From Reclinomonas americana ATCC 50394 (lineage: Eukaryota > Jakobida > Jakobea > Jakobida): a stretch of 64,000 nucleotides of DNA. The notes beneath the pieces are model-generated. The model was not told where the DNA came from and searched no databases. It worked only from the letters and a program-made list of their open reading frames with translations. The translations under genes and the position numbers were made by a program. The stretch lies in assembly GCA_048213135.1 (NCBI GenBank), contig PS015097.1, positions 326,678-390,677 on the forward strand, read 5' to 3'. Positions 24,492 to 37,200 of this stretch are shown here, one piece after another. Each line of letters begins with the position of its first letter. The first letter of the stretch is position 1.

Positions 24492-27073
24492 ATGGATGTT
24501 GATATGGATGATCGCTCACCGTGCGGAGCGGCTGCGGAGTGCTCGCGGGTGGATCTTGCGAAACGAGCGTCGTCTTGCGCACGAGGTACTGTGCGTGTGT
24601 GTGCGCTCTCTCCTTGTTGCTCTCCCCTCGTGCTTGTGATCATGCGCGTGCATCGTTGTGTTGCTTTCGTTGTTGGTAATGATGAATGCTGTTGTTTCTC
24701 CCGATGCGCACTGGCTCTCTCCTGCTGCCCTCTCGTTCTTCCTTCTCTGCGACGTGTGATCACACACGCGATTCTTTCTTTGCTCTCTTCGTCGTCCGAG
24801 TGCGTGAGTGTCGTGTGTTGGTGCTGATGTACATCTGCACCTCGCCGCACAGACGTGACCATGATTGAGAGCGCGGCGCTGAGCGAGCCAATGGCCTCGT
24901 TGCACGAGAGCGCCAACAGCTCTGTGTACACGGCGCTGGTGCAGGCGAGTGCGCTGCGGAGAGCTGATGATGACGATGATGATGATTGTGCGACAGTGGC
25001 GGTGGTGGTGAAGCGTGTGCGCATCACCGATCAGGATTCGCTGAGGCGGTATCGTGCGGAGGCTGCGCTGCTGTCGGGTTGCGACCATCCGGGAATCATT
25101 CGGCCACTGGCGGTTGGTGTTCTCGGAAGATTTTTTCCCTCGTCAATCGTTGACTGCTGCTGATTGCCTGGTGATTGCGCAGATTTGCTCGTCGCCGCCG
25201 ATGTATGCGTTGGTGTTGCCGCGTGCGGAGCACGGCAGCCTGTTTGCGGTGCTCCATGACCCGGTCTCACCGCCGCTCTCGTTCCCACTGGCGCTGGCGC
25301 TGGCCGTCGATGTGGCGCGCGCTTTGGCGTATCTGCATGACACAGTGGGCGTGCTTCATCGCGACATCAAGCCCGCCAACGTTGCGTCTCCCATTTCTCG
25401 TCGTGCTTCCCATCTCCCCTCTCATTGCCTGTTTTCCGTGGTCAGATTCTGGTGGATCACGAGTGGCGCGCGATGCTGACCGATTTCGATTGGGCCGAGC
25501 GCATCGACAAGGTGGCGGCGGCGGAGGAGGAGCGTAAAGCCGCGCTGCGCAACGGTGGAACGGCGGCCAAGCGTGCGGCGTGTTCACGGCCCAGTGGTGG
25601 CTTCCACAAGGCCTTCATGATTGGCACACTGCCGTACATGGCGCCCGAGTTGCTGCGAAAGGAGCTGTACACGCCGGCGGCCGACGTCTACAGCGCCGGG
25701 ATTACGTTGAACGAGTTGGTGACGGGCTGCATTCCGTACTCTGATGTGCGCTCCACCACGGTGCAAATGCACACCGTGCTGGAGGCCAACTACAGCGAGG
25801 CCTCGCTGACGGCTGCCATTTGTGCGGAGGGTGTGCGACCACGACTGCCCGACGCCTCCTCGGGGTGCCCCGACGAGTTTCGCGACTTGGTGTGTCGCTG
25901 CTGGTCGGCCGACAAGAGCAAGCGACCATTGGCGCGACAGCTGGTGGACGAGCTCGAATCCATGGCGCGCCAGCACGGCATCGAGTTGTCCACTGTCGGC
26001 CGTGCGCAGTATGCCGCCGAATGTGCTCTCATGGCGCACGCTCCCGCCACACCTGCCTCAGTGCCGCTGCCACTCGACGCAGTTGCCGACGTGGTGGTGC
26101 GCATGCGTTGTAAACTTCCACCGAACAAGTGTGCTTTCTGGTGCTGTGCTCATATCAATTTTTGTGTCGGCAGATGCGACGAAGCGACGACGATGATGAT
26201 GACAGCCGGCTGCTGTCATTAGATGAGTGTGTTGCACGCGTGCAACACTCCAGTTCGCCCCTCTACAGACCACTGGTGCACGGAGGTGCGTGCGACACGG
26301 CAGGTCGCCGTGGCGTCGACTGCATGGAGGACCGCAATGTGGTGGCCAACAACTTTGACGGTGCACCACACGTGCACATGTTTGGCGTGTTTGACGGGCA
26401 CGGTGGTGCCGAGGCTGCCACACATGCTTCCGTGCATTTGACTCGTGTCGTGGGAACGTTGCTTCGTGCGGGATTGCAGCCTGCCGATGCACTGCGCCGT
26501 GCGTTTGTGGAAGTGGACGCGCGGTTCTTGGACTGGGCATCGCTGTCGTCAAACAACGCCGGTTGCACGGCCTTGCTGACGCTGGTGATGGGCAACGTGC
26601 TGTACGTGGCCAATGCGGGCGACTGCCGCGCAGTGTTGAGTCGTGCTGGACAGCCGGTGGTGCTCACCACGGATCACGTGGCGGAGAACACACACGAGCG
26701 TGCGCGAGTGGAGAGCGCCGGCGGTTGCGTGTCTCGCACGGCGGACGGAAAGCTGCGCGTCGACGGAATCATTCAGGTGACCCGGGCGCTCGGCGACCGC
26801 CAACTCAAATCACGCGGTCTCTCGGCCGAACCCGAAATCACCACCGTGGAGCTCACGGAGAACGACGAGTTTTTGGTGCTGGCCACTGACGGAGTGTGGG
26901 ACGTGCTGTCGCCGGAGGTGGCGTTGCACCTCGTGCGAAGCACCGTGAAGCACGCCGACTACGGACCGAAGCGCATCGTGGCCGAGTGTTTCACACGTGG
27001 CAGCACCGACAACATCACCGCACTGGTGGTCTATTTGCAGGGCGAAAGGGGCTTTGAGGTGATGTCCGAGTGA
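24492..27073 (+). CDS. Protein kinase fused to a PP2C-type phosphatase
   Basis: Five exons (24492-24585, 24853-25112, 25183-25380, 25446-26096, 26174-27073), all in phase; 700 residues. Kinase: degenerate Gly-loop (HESANSSVYTALV), VAIK-type Lys in VAVVVKRVRI, alphaC Glu in RAEAALLSGCDHP, catalytic loop HRDIKPANILV, metal-binding DFD in LTDFDWAER instead of DFG, activation segment end GTLPYMAPE, and DVYSAGITLNELVTG. Phosphatase: MEDRNVV, VFDGHGGAEAA, ANAGDCRAVLS, RALGDRQLKS, LATDGVWD and STDNITALVV, so every metal-binding Asp is present. A similar kinase-PP2C fusion is known in plants. The junction intron is 77 nt (26097-26173) and phase 0; because the next exon starts with ATG, two separate genes remain possible. 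A serine/threonine switch with opposing activities in one chain is inferred. Confidence 0.85.
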
Positions 27074-27450
27074 AGAATTTATTGCCCTACATACGCGCAC
27101 TCTACGGCGATGGGAGATCACAGTGGATTGCCAACATCAATGGTGTGCGATTTGCGCAGCATTTCTATCACCGATGGCAACGATGCAAGGTGCTCATCGC
27201 TGCGATATTTTCACTCGGCAAGCCTCGACGCAGTCGTTGGCTGTGTTTGCAAACAGCTCGGGAGACCCACGCATCCGCATGGTGATCACGACTATTTCTG
27301 CCCGTTTCCGACCGTTTCAGAATTCACATACATTGCTGCGCGGTGCGGCGCGCGCGAAATCATTATCAAAAAGTACGACCGTTTCTGACCGTTTCAGTGT
27401 TCTCTCACAATTTGCATTGATTTGCGAGCGCAAACAACCTGCTTCTTTCC
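27074..27450. other. Intergenic region
   Basis: 377 bp between the phosphatase stop codon and the start of the lectin gene, both on the plus strand. It contains a repeated CGACCGTTTC-type element (GACCGTTTC at about 27310 and 27390) but no gene that I can support. Confidence 0.6.
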
Positions 27451-30122
27451 ATGAGACAATCTGTTCGTGTGCTTTCCCTCGTCGCTTTCCTGCTGGCTAT
27501 CTCGCTCCTGGCGGTGCTTGCCCATGGTACGCAGCATTGTGAGGCGCTGCGCTCCTTGTCGCCTTTTACGTTTCTCACCAATTTCCCCTCTTTCCTCCTC
27601 AACAGCTCAAGTAGCACGCCTGCAGGAGTCGCGCGACAGCGAGGACGACTTTGACCACGTGGTGGCGGAGAACGTTGACGAACAAGAATTCGAGCAAGAG
27701 TACGAGCAAGAGCAGGAGGAGGAGGAGGAGGAGGAGAATGATGAGCAATTCGCTAGCTACGACTCGTCAGTGTGCAAAGCCGCTGTGTGGAAGTACTTTG
27801 ACGAGTTGCGTCGCCCCTTTCGCGTCTTCTTCCACACGCATCCTCGTTCCCAACACCGATTTTCTGCAGGGCACGCACGGTTGAGAATGCCACAGACGTG
27901 CTGAGCAAGTGCGAGCTGCCGATTGACCCTGCTGATACCTGCAAGGCTGCTTGGGTGTCATACTTCCTGTTGCGTCCTCACATCTTCCCCGACACTTCCC
28001 CGCCTTCTTATTAATCGCCTCCGTTACTCCCCCTATTTGCAGGAAGGTGCCGGCCGATCCCGTGTGGACGGACAAGGTTCGCAGCATGTGCAAGGGCTGC
28101 ACGGTCGCCATCATCGAGTACTTTGCGTGAGTACCACGAAGGAAAAAACTCTCTCTTTCTCTTCTCGCGTTCTCAGTCTCATTCCTGTTTTATTTTGCTC
28201 AACAGCAAGCCGAGCGATGCGCTGGCTGCCAAGGCCAACTCCGCGTGCAAGACCAACATTCCCTTCACTCCGGCAGCTGCCTGCCGCACCGCGGTGTTCA
28301 AATATGTCAGCTCGTTGCGTCCTGAGCTGTTTCCCGCACTCTTTCTCTTGAGGCTGACATGTGCATGCACACCGCAGAAACTTTGACTCCATCTGGCGCG
28401 ACATGGCCATCTCTACGTGCTACGCGCCCCCCAAGGCCAACAAGTGCGCCGAAGCTGTCGATCGTTGGTTCTTGTGCGTTGATAGTCACTTTCTTTCGAT
28501 GGCACACCCTTCCGATGCTGATCGTGAAACCACAGGGGCGGCACGAACTCGTTCGATGTGGCTGTTGTGGATCCCGCCAAGTTGCCTAGCACCTGGAAGA
28601 CTGGTCCCATGGCCGACGTCCACAAAGCTTTCGAGTCTGTGAGTAATATTTTTTGCTGCTTCGCCTTCGATCCTTTCACACTGCATGTGCTCCAATTTTA
28701 TTGATCCTGGCTCTTTTCTTTGGCATCGTTTCGTGCCGTTACGCTTTCTTCTGTCCATGTCACTCATCAGTACGCGCAATTCGCAGGGCGGCAAAGTGTG
28801 CCACAACTTCAACCTGAACAGCCTCGAGAACCTGTCTCCGTCCACGCTGTGCCCGTACATCACTGACAACAACAACGTTGCCACTCGCTTCATTGTGGAT
28901 TTCCACCTCACCGAGGCCACCAACGTCAAGTTCCGCTGGGGCACTGATACCAACGGTCGTGGTCGAGTTGCGTAGGCATGCATGCACTTTGTTGTTGGCC
29001 TATCACTTTTTGACTCACATGATTGGGCACAGTTGGAGGTCGACGGAGCCTCGCCGCTGCTCCTGGTCACGCAGACGTGGTATAACGGAGACATGGCCGC
29101 CGGTGCCGTGTGGAACGGCGATCTGTCCGCCGGCGACCACCGGTGAGTGACGCCTCTGTGTTGCGCGTCTTTCCATACGTACCTTCTCCTTCTCTAATTA
29201 ATCTCTATGCCCCGACAAAAGCCTGGTGGCCATTGCATTTGATGACTGGTGAGTGACTTCAGAAAACGCAAAAAAACCATGATGAGTATCCCCCGTCCCT
29301 GATTCTCACTCCTTTTTCTCATCCCCGCAGCTGCCTCAAGGGCACTCTTGCAGGCCTGCAGGTCAACCTCAACAACAAGGGATGGGTCAACGCTGCCACC
29401 TTGCGCAAGGCCGCCCACATCACCTCGTGCGTCGTCAATCCAGTGTCTGTTGGAAATAGAACATTTCCTCATTCCACTGCTTCAACAGGCTGTCTCGTCA
29501 GGAGTACTTCTGCGAGGCTGAAGGTGACCGCGTCATCTCGTGCCCTCGCGGATACTTCATTGAGGTTCTGTACGCCAACTATGGTCGAACTCGAACTGCC
29601 ACTCCCACTTCTGGACTGTGCCCGTATCACGATGCGTCCGCTCTTGCGAAGACCGACTGCATCGCTCCCAAGTCGCAGAAGCTCATTGAGGATCGCTGCA
29701 ACGGCAAGAGCAGCTGTGTCATCTGGGCTCAGAACTCCTTCTTTGGCGACCCCTGCGTCGGGTACGTACAGTAGCGCTCTCGATCCTCACTCGAGAAGAA
29801 ACAGAGAGCTGATCGTGACTGTCCTTACCCAGAACCTACAAGTACGTCGACCTGCAGTACAAGTGCACTCGTCAAGCCACCATCCCCGAGTGCTGGAAGC
29901 TGCCAATCAACCCCGAACCGACGTGCGAAGCCGCCTGGAATAAGTTGTTTGCAGGGTGAGTGGAGTTGTACGTGGTTTATGATTGTGTGTGTGTGTGTGT
30001 GCCTGTAGACTTACCAAAGCGTACAAACGAGCAGAAAGGAGGACCTCAATGTTAAAATGCATTATGTGAGGGAGAATTGCAAGCCTGTCAAGTGTGCCTC
30101 TCAGTGGCATGACAAGGAGTAG
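27451..30122 (+). CDS. Secreted Cys-repeat protein with SUEL-type (galactose/rhamnose-binding) lectin domain
   Basis: Fourteen exons, 27451-27526 to 30035-30122, all in phase; 551 residues. A signal peptide (LSLVAFLLAISLLAVL) is followed by a very acidic Glu-rich stretch, then four or five Cys repeats of about 35-40 residues with a C-[KR]-x-A-[VW] core (VCKAAVWKYFDEA, TCKAAWVKVPAD, CRTAVFKYV, KCAEAVDRWF). A middle region (CLKGTLAGLQVNLNNKGW, WGTDTNGRGRLEVDG) may be a beta domain. The SUEL lectin domain follows: FCEAEGDRVISCPRGYFIEV, YANYGRT, DRCNGKSSCVIWAQNSFFGD, PCVGTYKYVDLQYKC. One more Cys repeat (PTCEAAWNKLFAG) ends the protein. SUEL lectins bind galactose or rhamnose on surface glycans. 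Exon 10 is only 27 nt. The Cys repeats match no family I recognise. Confidence 0.88.
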
Positions 30123-30688
30123 AGTTCAATCGAGTGACTGAATCGATGTTGACGTGTACGAGTTCCACTCTGCCTCTTTGTCGCAATCTGAAATGTAGAC
30201 ATGAGTGTCCGTCTGATGCAACTGCAACGCGCTGCTGCTGTCATCATAACACTCCGCTTACCGAGTATCTTCATGGGCACTACCAATCTCGACGACAACT
30301 GCAGGGGTTTCTGTGTTTTCAACAAATCGAGAAGTGCAATCGCATCAATTCACATCTTCGGCGCTTTCATGCTCACTCACGCATGTGCTTGAAGCTAAGT
30401 CTGGTGGCCCTCCGCTCGTGTGCATTAAGAGACTTGATTCATTTCCATCTTACGTGGACTCCCCACCGCGCAAAACAACACGTTACCAGCCACCATAACG
30501 AGAAACACAGAGTACACATACACACACACACACACACGCGGGAACACACGGAGGGCCGGGGGCCTTGCTTGACTTGTAATAGGTAGATTCTGGCGCCAAG
30601 CACACCATTCCCCCCTCCGTTGCACACACCAGTGCGCGCCGTGGTTATTTGAGAAGATTCATGAGAAGTACCATATCTGCAATCGTCA
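30123..30688. other. Convergent 3' intergenic region
   Basis: 566 bp between the lectin stop codon and the assumed stop of the next minus-strand gene. A CA repeat lies at about 30510-30538. A minus-strand frame at 30650-30560 (RYGTSHESSQITTART) could be a last exon of the minus-strand gene, but it runs into the CA repeat and I do not include it. Confidence 0.5.
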
Positions 30689-33467
30689 TCAACGGGAGAA
30701 ACATTCAGAGGCGAGCGCGAGAGATGACATATAGCAGCAAACAATCGAGAGCTCACCATGCCACCGTGTGTTGTCGTCCAACCGAGTGCGTGCACGGACC
30801 ACTTGCCACACGCGACCATGTTGCTTCAGCTTGATGTCCAGCTTGCCATTCACGTACTTGAGCACTGCATATACCACGAGGAAATGAGTACAAACGAATC
30901 GGCAGTGCACATACACAACAGAGCAAACCTTCGCGGCGTGAGGGTTTGCGCATTTGCGGCAACAGCGGCATGCCATTGTCTACTTCGTTGCCATGCCGAC
31001 CCTTCTTGCCGACCTTGGAGCAGCGGAAACGGCTGGCCACGTCCGACGGCAGCTGTCGTACAAAGCGCTGCTGGATAATCATCGCCGCCACGTTCACCAG
31101 CTCGAGTTCGTCGGGAGTCAGATCGGCCTCGGTGACGGTGTTCTCTGTCGCTGGTCCAGCCGCGTCACCGTCGTCCATGTCGTCGTCGCTGTCGCCCGCA
31201 GCGGCCTTTGCCGCCTTCTTCTTTCCCCGACCGGCGCCGGCGCCAGCACCCTTACGCGCACCGCCCTTGGGCGGCGACGACAGCGACACGGACTCCGGCA
31301 TTGGCACGTCGAGGTCGCAAACCGGTGACGACAGCTCCGCCGCCGTTGCCGCCACTGCCGCAGCCATGCCGGCGGCGGCGGCTGGCGACACCATATGAGA
31401 AGTGGGCGTGGTCACTCCAGTGGTGCTCGACGGAGTGGAGGGCGAGTTGAGGCCGCCATTGGATTTGCGCTTTGGCGGCACCGGTGGCGACTGCAACTGG
31501 AAGCCCTTTGGCAGCTGGAACATGCTCGGATCGGGGTATACCACGCCAACCACGGCTGTGGTGGCTTGTTGCGGGCGACCGCCCCCTCCCGCTGCCGCGG
31601 CAGCTCCTAATGATGCCGACACAGCTTGTTGTTGTTGTTGAAGATGATGCTGATACTGCTGATGCTGTTGCGCCACGGGTAATGAGGGATCGAGCTTCAT
31701 CACGGGCACACCGGCGGCGCCGAGCGGCGGGAACGACGACATCATGTCGCCAAACGGCGCCACACGCGGCATCGCCGACGCTGGTGGACGCACGCTGTCC
31801 CCACCTTCCGCACCTCCTGGCGCCGACGGTGGCGATGGTCCAGCCAACGAAATCACCGGCGCAGTGATCGAGGTGGTGGTTGCGCCATGGCCATTGGCCA
31901 TCGGTGCCGCGGAAGCTGATGCTGCAGTGGCGGCGGCAGCGGCGGCGGCGGCCGCTGCTCCTCCAAGCGACATGAGCTTTCCAGCAGCAGCAGCAGCCGC
32001 AGCCGACGAACTCGGCATCAGCAGCGAGGAATTCGGAGTGCCGCCGCTCATCATCGTTGTCCACGGCAGCATGTAGCCACCAAGAGCCTGTGTCGGGGTG
32101 ATGGGTCCGTCGAGTTGTTGCGAGCGTTGCAGTTCCTGTGGGGCGGAAGAGAGAGAGAGAAAGAGAGTGAGAAGAACAGGTGAGACAATGGCGACGAAAC
32201 GTGCTGCAACCGACCATCTCAAAGTTGCCAGCTGGACTCGGCAGTGCGCCGAATGCGCCAACCGGCGATTGCGGGAGCGGGAAGCCACCAGTGTAGTACG
32301 GCTGTGTGAGAGAAGGAGAGAAGGTGAGCACCGAAATGCGATCCGTTGCGAAAACTAGACAAGAATCCGACAACATGACATCCACAAGAGCCGAGAGCTT
32401 CGACACACGCACCCACACGAAGTGAACACACAGGACAGAGTGCAACAGCAGTGAAAAGACGCGTGCAAGCCAACACTTTGAGTGCCAACCGAAATAGTGT
32501 CCGATACGCAACATGAGGCCACGGAAAGGAGGACGCGGGCGAGAATGGCGTGGAGCCCTGCTGCAGAAAACAAGCCAAGTCAGCACTCTCCTACCCCACT
32601 CGCACCTGACTCCGCCACACGCACAACAAACCAGCAGATTGCCCATGGGTGTCCACGGTGTCGGCACCGAAATGTTATTCCGACGAACCCCAGGATTGAG
32701 CGCCGGATTCTGCAGCACACGCACACATCAGCTCCTCTGCAGGTCGATAGAAGAAGAGCATGCGTACACACGATGCACAAAACACACGCGCGCGGCTGGA
32801 AACACTCTCTCCAGTATCTTGCACCTCTCTCTCTCTCATCTCTCCTCTCTTCTCTCCTCTCTCTTCTCGCAGCGCACATACCTCTGGCGACACATCAACC
32901 GGCAGTCCCGACTGCGAATCATACACGCGCTTGCTGCGTGGTGTTCCATTGCCACCTCCTCCGACAGCAGAACCACCGACGTCGTCGCCATAGACCGACG
33001 ATCCCGCACCTCCGCCGACGGGAGATGAGGCCGCCGAGGAGACACCCGCCACGCTGCCTACTTGCATCTTGCCGTCGTCCACTGCGTGACTGTCGTCGGC
33101 TGCTCCCACCGCTTGCTGGAGCTGTGCGAGGAGGTGCAAATGAGAAAATTGCAATGAAATGGAGTGCGGAGAAGAAGGGAGGCGCACCCGCGGTGAAATG
33201 GGCGGTGACGTCAGCGTTCCCTTGGCTTGATCGTCAATGGCTGCCTCACAGAGCGCCTGTGCAGGGGCAGGGCGTGTGTGGTGAGAGAAAAGAGCGATGC
33301 ATCGCGCACGCAGACACACGCGAACAGATTCCAATGCACGCGTGAATGGAGGAGAACGTGACGGAGGCAGGGAGGGAGAAAGAGAGACAGGAGACTACTC
33401 TCACACGGACAGACGCACGCAGGTGAGGAAGTGCGCAAGTGGACGAATCGATAATGGAGTCGCGCAT
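30689..33467 (-). CDS. Unrecognised Ala/Gly/Pro-rich protein with a conserved-looking basic C-terminus
   Basis: Eight exons (33467-33405, 33256-33188, 33121-32882, 32709-32632, about 32563-32516, about 32298-32212, 32135-30929, 30864-30689), joins in phase; about 655 residues. Most of it is low complexity: Gly/Ser/Val stretches, poly-Ala near PSSSAAAAAAAGK, a Gln run, and Pro/Thr-rich segments. The informative part is C-terminal: LTPDELELVNVAAMIIQQRF, VRQLPSDVASRFRCSKVGKK, LPQMRKPSRREVLKYVNGKL and KQHGRVWQVVRAR. This basic, helix-plus-strand stretch could bind nucleic acid or a partner (inference only). The nuclear-type composition fits a regulator, but I recognise no domain. The first exon (ATG at 33467) and the end (stop at 30689, or a further exon) are uncertain. 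Confidence 0.6.
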
Positions 33468-34004
33468 CTCTCCAGTCTCCGCTGACTGCCTCGCGGGCCA
33501 ACTCAACACACGCGCACACACACACTCACATACACACACAGACAGTGCATGGATAATCCCGCGTGCTCCACTCACTCGCACACACAGTCGCGAGAAAGAT
33601 GAAGGGAAACAACAAAGCGGAACGCCTCTCTCAGGTCGGCAATCAGACCAGGAAAAACACTCCGTTATCACGCGCACACGCACACGCATACACAGAGACA
33701 CACACTTATATACAAACAAAGAGAGACGCACCAGAAGGCCAGACATCACCGTCTCTCTCTGTGTTTGTGTGTGGACAGATACGGTGCTGCGAGCTACCAC
33801 CCATTGTCCACATTGATTGTGTGCAGAAAAAAGGTGAGTGCGCCCCTCGCCCCGGTGCATGAGAGTGAGGAATGAAGAGTGAGGGCGGGGGCAAAGGGAG
33901 CAGGCAGCTGCAGGAGAGAAAACAAGCGGTTGTTGTTGTGTTTTTTTGTGTTGGTGCTGATTCACATGCACACCACCTCTGCACACGCACACTCAGCCCG
34001 AGCA
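33468..34004. other. Divergent upstream region
   Basis: 537 bp between the starts of the minus-strand low-complexity gene and NOC4. A GT donor (33832) and CACTCAG acceptor (33995) outline a possible 5' UTR intron of NOC4. CACA-rich segments lie at 33510-33720. No coding exon is supported. Confidence 0.5.
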
Positions 34005-34222
34005 ATGACGACGACGGTGCGCGAGGCCAAGGAGAAGATCTCGCGTCTGGAGACCTCGGTGCTCTCAGATCGCCGCAACAGCAACGACCTGCTGGAGCTC
34101 TTGTCGATTGCACAGGTTTGGCGGTGTTGAATGTGTGCGGAAGGATAAGGCGTCGCCTGCATCTCCTGCAAGTCGCTCTCTCATTGTGAGAGTGTGTCTC
34201 GGCCCTTGTCTCTCTCTCTCTC

Positions 34223-34262
<40 letters not shown>

Positions 34263-37200
34263 TGCCAAGTCTCTGATGCCGCGTGTGCAGGAGAGCACTG
34301 TGTGCCCTGTCATTGGCGCGGCCATAATCTCGCTCCTCTTCATCTTCAAGTCGCTGATCGAGTCTGGAGACCTGCAAGCGGCCCGCAGTGTGAATGAGAA
34401 GAAGCGACGCAAGTTGCGCGTGAGGAGAGAAGTGCCTCTCCAGTGCCATTATCGAGTCTCACCATGCAGTCCTGCTGCTGCAGGAAGGATGCGGGCATGT
34501 CGGCGGACGCCGTGCAGCAGTACCAGCAGTGGCTACGACAACAATTCGATGCATACGTCGCCACTCTCGCACACAGGCTGCAGTGTGGCGAGCCGACGTT
34601 GGAGGTGGGTGGGCGGGAGGAGATAGAAAAGAGAGAAAGAGAAGCAGATGCCTCGTAGCAGGGAGTCAGAGTGATGAGAACTACCCTGTCACTTTCTGTC
34701 TTTGTGCGTGTCTAGCATATGCTGAGGCGAGTGTGGGTTGACCGGCATGAGCTACTAGACGAGACCACCCCTTCTGGCATTTCACGCTTCTTCTCCCGGC
34801 ATATCTCTTTCTGCCTTACTTCGTTTGCCTGAGTGCGAGAGCGTGCATGGATGGACCTGCATGGCTGTTGGGATTGAGGAAAGAGGCTTGGTTCTCTCGG
34901 ATCGCTCTTCTTCTTCCCACCTGTTTGTCATTCTTTCCCGACATATCTCTTTCTCCCTTATTCGTTTGTCTGAGTGTGAGTGCGTGTATAGATGTGGTGG
35001 CATGAGCTACTGAGGGAGGAAAAAGGCCTGGTTCTCTCGTCGCGCTCCTTCTTCCCACCCCTTGTTTGCTCTTTCACGTCTCATCCAATTCTCAGTTCCT
35101 TTTTCTGGCGTGTAGCACGCGGCTATCTGCATCGCAACTCCTTTTTTCTCTCTTACTCTTTGTCTTTCCGTCACATATCACTGCTGTCAACTTCTTCCTG
35201 CTCTCTCTCACCCGCGACCACTCCACAGGTCACCTGCATGCGCGCTCTGGTGGAGCTGACACAGGCCCAGTGCGCCCAGTGCACACTGTTCTCCGACGCC
35301 GACGTCGTGCTGGCACACGGCACCTTCCGCTACCTCATCGACGGCTTGTGCATGCACTCGACGGCCGTGATTCTGCCACCGGTGAAGGTGTCGGCACTGG
35401 GGCCGCCGCCCGATGCCATCGATGTGTTCTGCGACGAGTACTTGCAGCACTACGACGATGTGCGCTTCTACATGCTGTCGGCAATCGAGCGATTGGTCAC
35501 TGCACGAGTGGACATGGCAGCCGGCGTGATTCCGTCGACAGCCGACGCCGACGAGGCACTGAGTATGGAGCCTGCCGATGTGAGCACAGTCACCATGTCC
35601 CTTCTGCGTCGTTGAGGCTGACCTGCGTGTTGCCTGCCAGCTGGATCACGCCTCGCAACTAGAATTCCCTGTTGTCTCGCACGAGACATTTGGGCGCAAC
35701 GTGTCGCGACTGCTGTTGCACTGTCGCATGTCGGCTGAGCAGAAGGATCTGACGCGCTTCCTGTTTGTCTCCGCGTATTGTTGCGACATGATTGTTTGCC
35801 TGATTAGCCTTCACGACATGGGACGCTCACACTCGTTTGTCACGCTCGGTAGATCAACCCGAGGTCGCCGAGAGAGGCGATGGCGCGAGCGGCAGAAAGA
35901 CGAATGGCGCGTCGAGGAAACGTGCAGTGGCGGAGGTCGACGATCGGCGCGATACAGGTGCCGCCGCACCGGTGTTCCGCTTGTCGTCACACCGCAAGGT
36001 CTCGTGGCTGCAGCTGTGTGCATGCATGTGTACGACATCCGGTGGTGCTCATTTTGCATTCACACGATGTAGGTGTTTGAGCGGGCATGGATCAACTTTT
36101 TGCGTCTGCCTCTGTCAGACGCGGTGCTGCGGCACGTCTTGGAGGTGCTCGACACACTGGTCATCCCATTCTTCAATCATCCTGTGGTCCTCATGGACTT
36201 TTTGAATGAGAGCTTTGACGTTGGTGAGTGGGGTGGCGAGACGGAAGAGAGTGCCTCTTGACATTCACACTCTTTTTTTCACCCGACCTGCAGGCGGTGT
36301 GGCCAGTCTGTTGGCATTGAGTGGCTTGTTTGTGCTGATCAGCAAACACAATTTGTGAGTGGCTGCACTCAAAAAATCATGTGCCTTCCTTTCGTTTTTC
36401 GTTCTCTCATACCGCGATCGCACAGGGACTACCCGAACTTTTATGCCAAAGTGTACTCGTTGTTGGACGCCGATGTGTGGCACTCCAAGTACCGCACGCG
36501 CTTCCTGGAGCTGCTGGACGAGTTTCTGTTCTCGGGGTGAGTGAGCCTCCACGAGTGCGTATCACGACGAACGATTGCGATCTCATGTGTTATTCTCTAT
36601 TCGGCATTACCAGCTACCTGCCACAGTACTTGGTGGCCTCGTTCGTCAAGAAGCTGCTCCGACTGAGTCTCGGCGCCCCGCCGTATGCGGCGTCGTTCAT
36701 CTTGGCCATGACCTACAATCTGCTGCGCAAGCACCCGAACTGCATGTCGCTCATTCATCGTGAGGCGGAGAAGGGTGACAGCGGTGAGTGCTGTTGCATC
36801 TCGTTCGTTGCGCCTGTGTACTGAGACGGGCGAGGTGTGCGTTGCGGCAGCCAAAATACCAGTGGATCCGTTTGACGCCAACGCGTCGGATCCGCAGCAC
36901 AGTCACGCGCAAGAGAGTTCGGCGTGGGAGATCAATGTTGCGTCTTCATTTGTCTGTCTATCTGTCGGTGGTGGGCGAGTGAGTGAGTTGTTGGTTGTGC
37001 GTGCGTACTCACGTGGGCGCACGCACATACAGATGCTGCAAAAGCATTACGCTCCACACGTGGCTCGCTTCTGTGAGACGTTCACGGCCGAATTCAAGAA
37101 GGCCAGCTTCCGCCTTCGTGACTACAGTGAGGTCACCTATTCGTCGGTACGCGCACACATGCAAGTGTCGGATTCTCGCGACCAACCAGCCCCACGCTTA

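Noticed and set aside
26129-27073. Phosphatase as an independent gene starting upstream of 26174
   Set aside because: Residues before 26174 in that frame are intron translation. The phase-0 join to the kinase exon is simple, though a separate gene starting at the ATG at 26174 is kept as an alternative.
30560-30660. Extra 3' exon (RYGTSHESSQITTART) for the minus-strand low-complexity gene
   Set aside because: The phase fits, but the frame runs on into a CA repeat without an early stop, so it was left out pending cDNA.
31252-32724. Second long minus-strand frame (490 codons) overlapping the low-complexity gene
   Set aside because: It is a +1 frame of the same strand across several introns and gives Cys/His/Trp-rich nonsense. 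The other frame joins exons cleanly.
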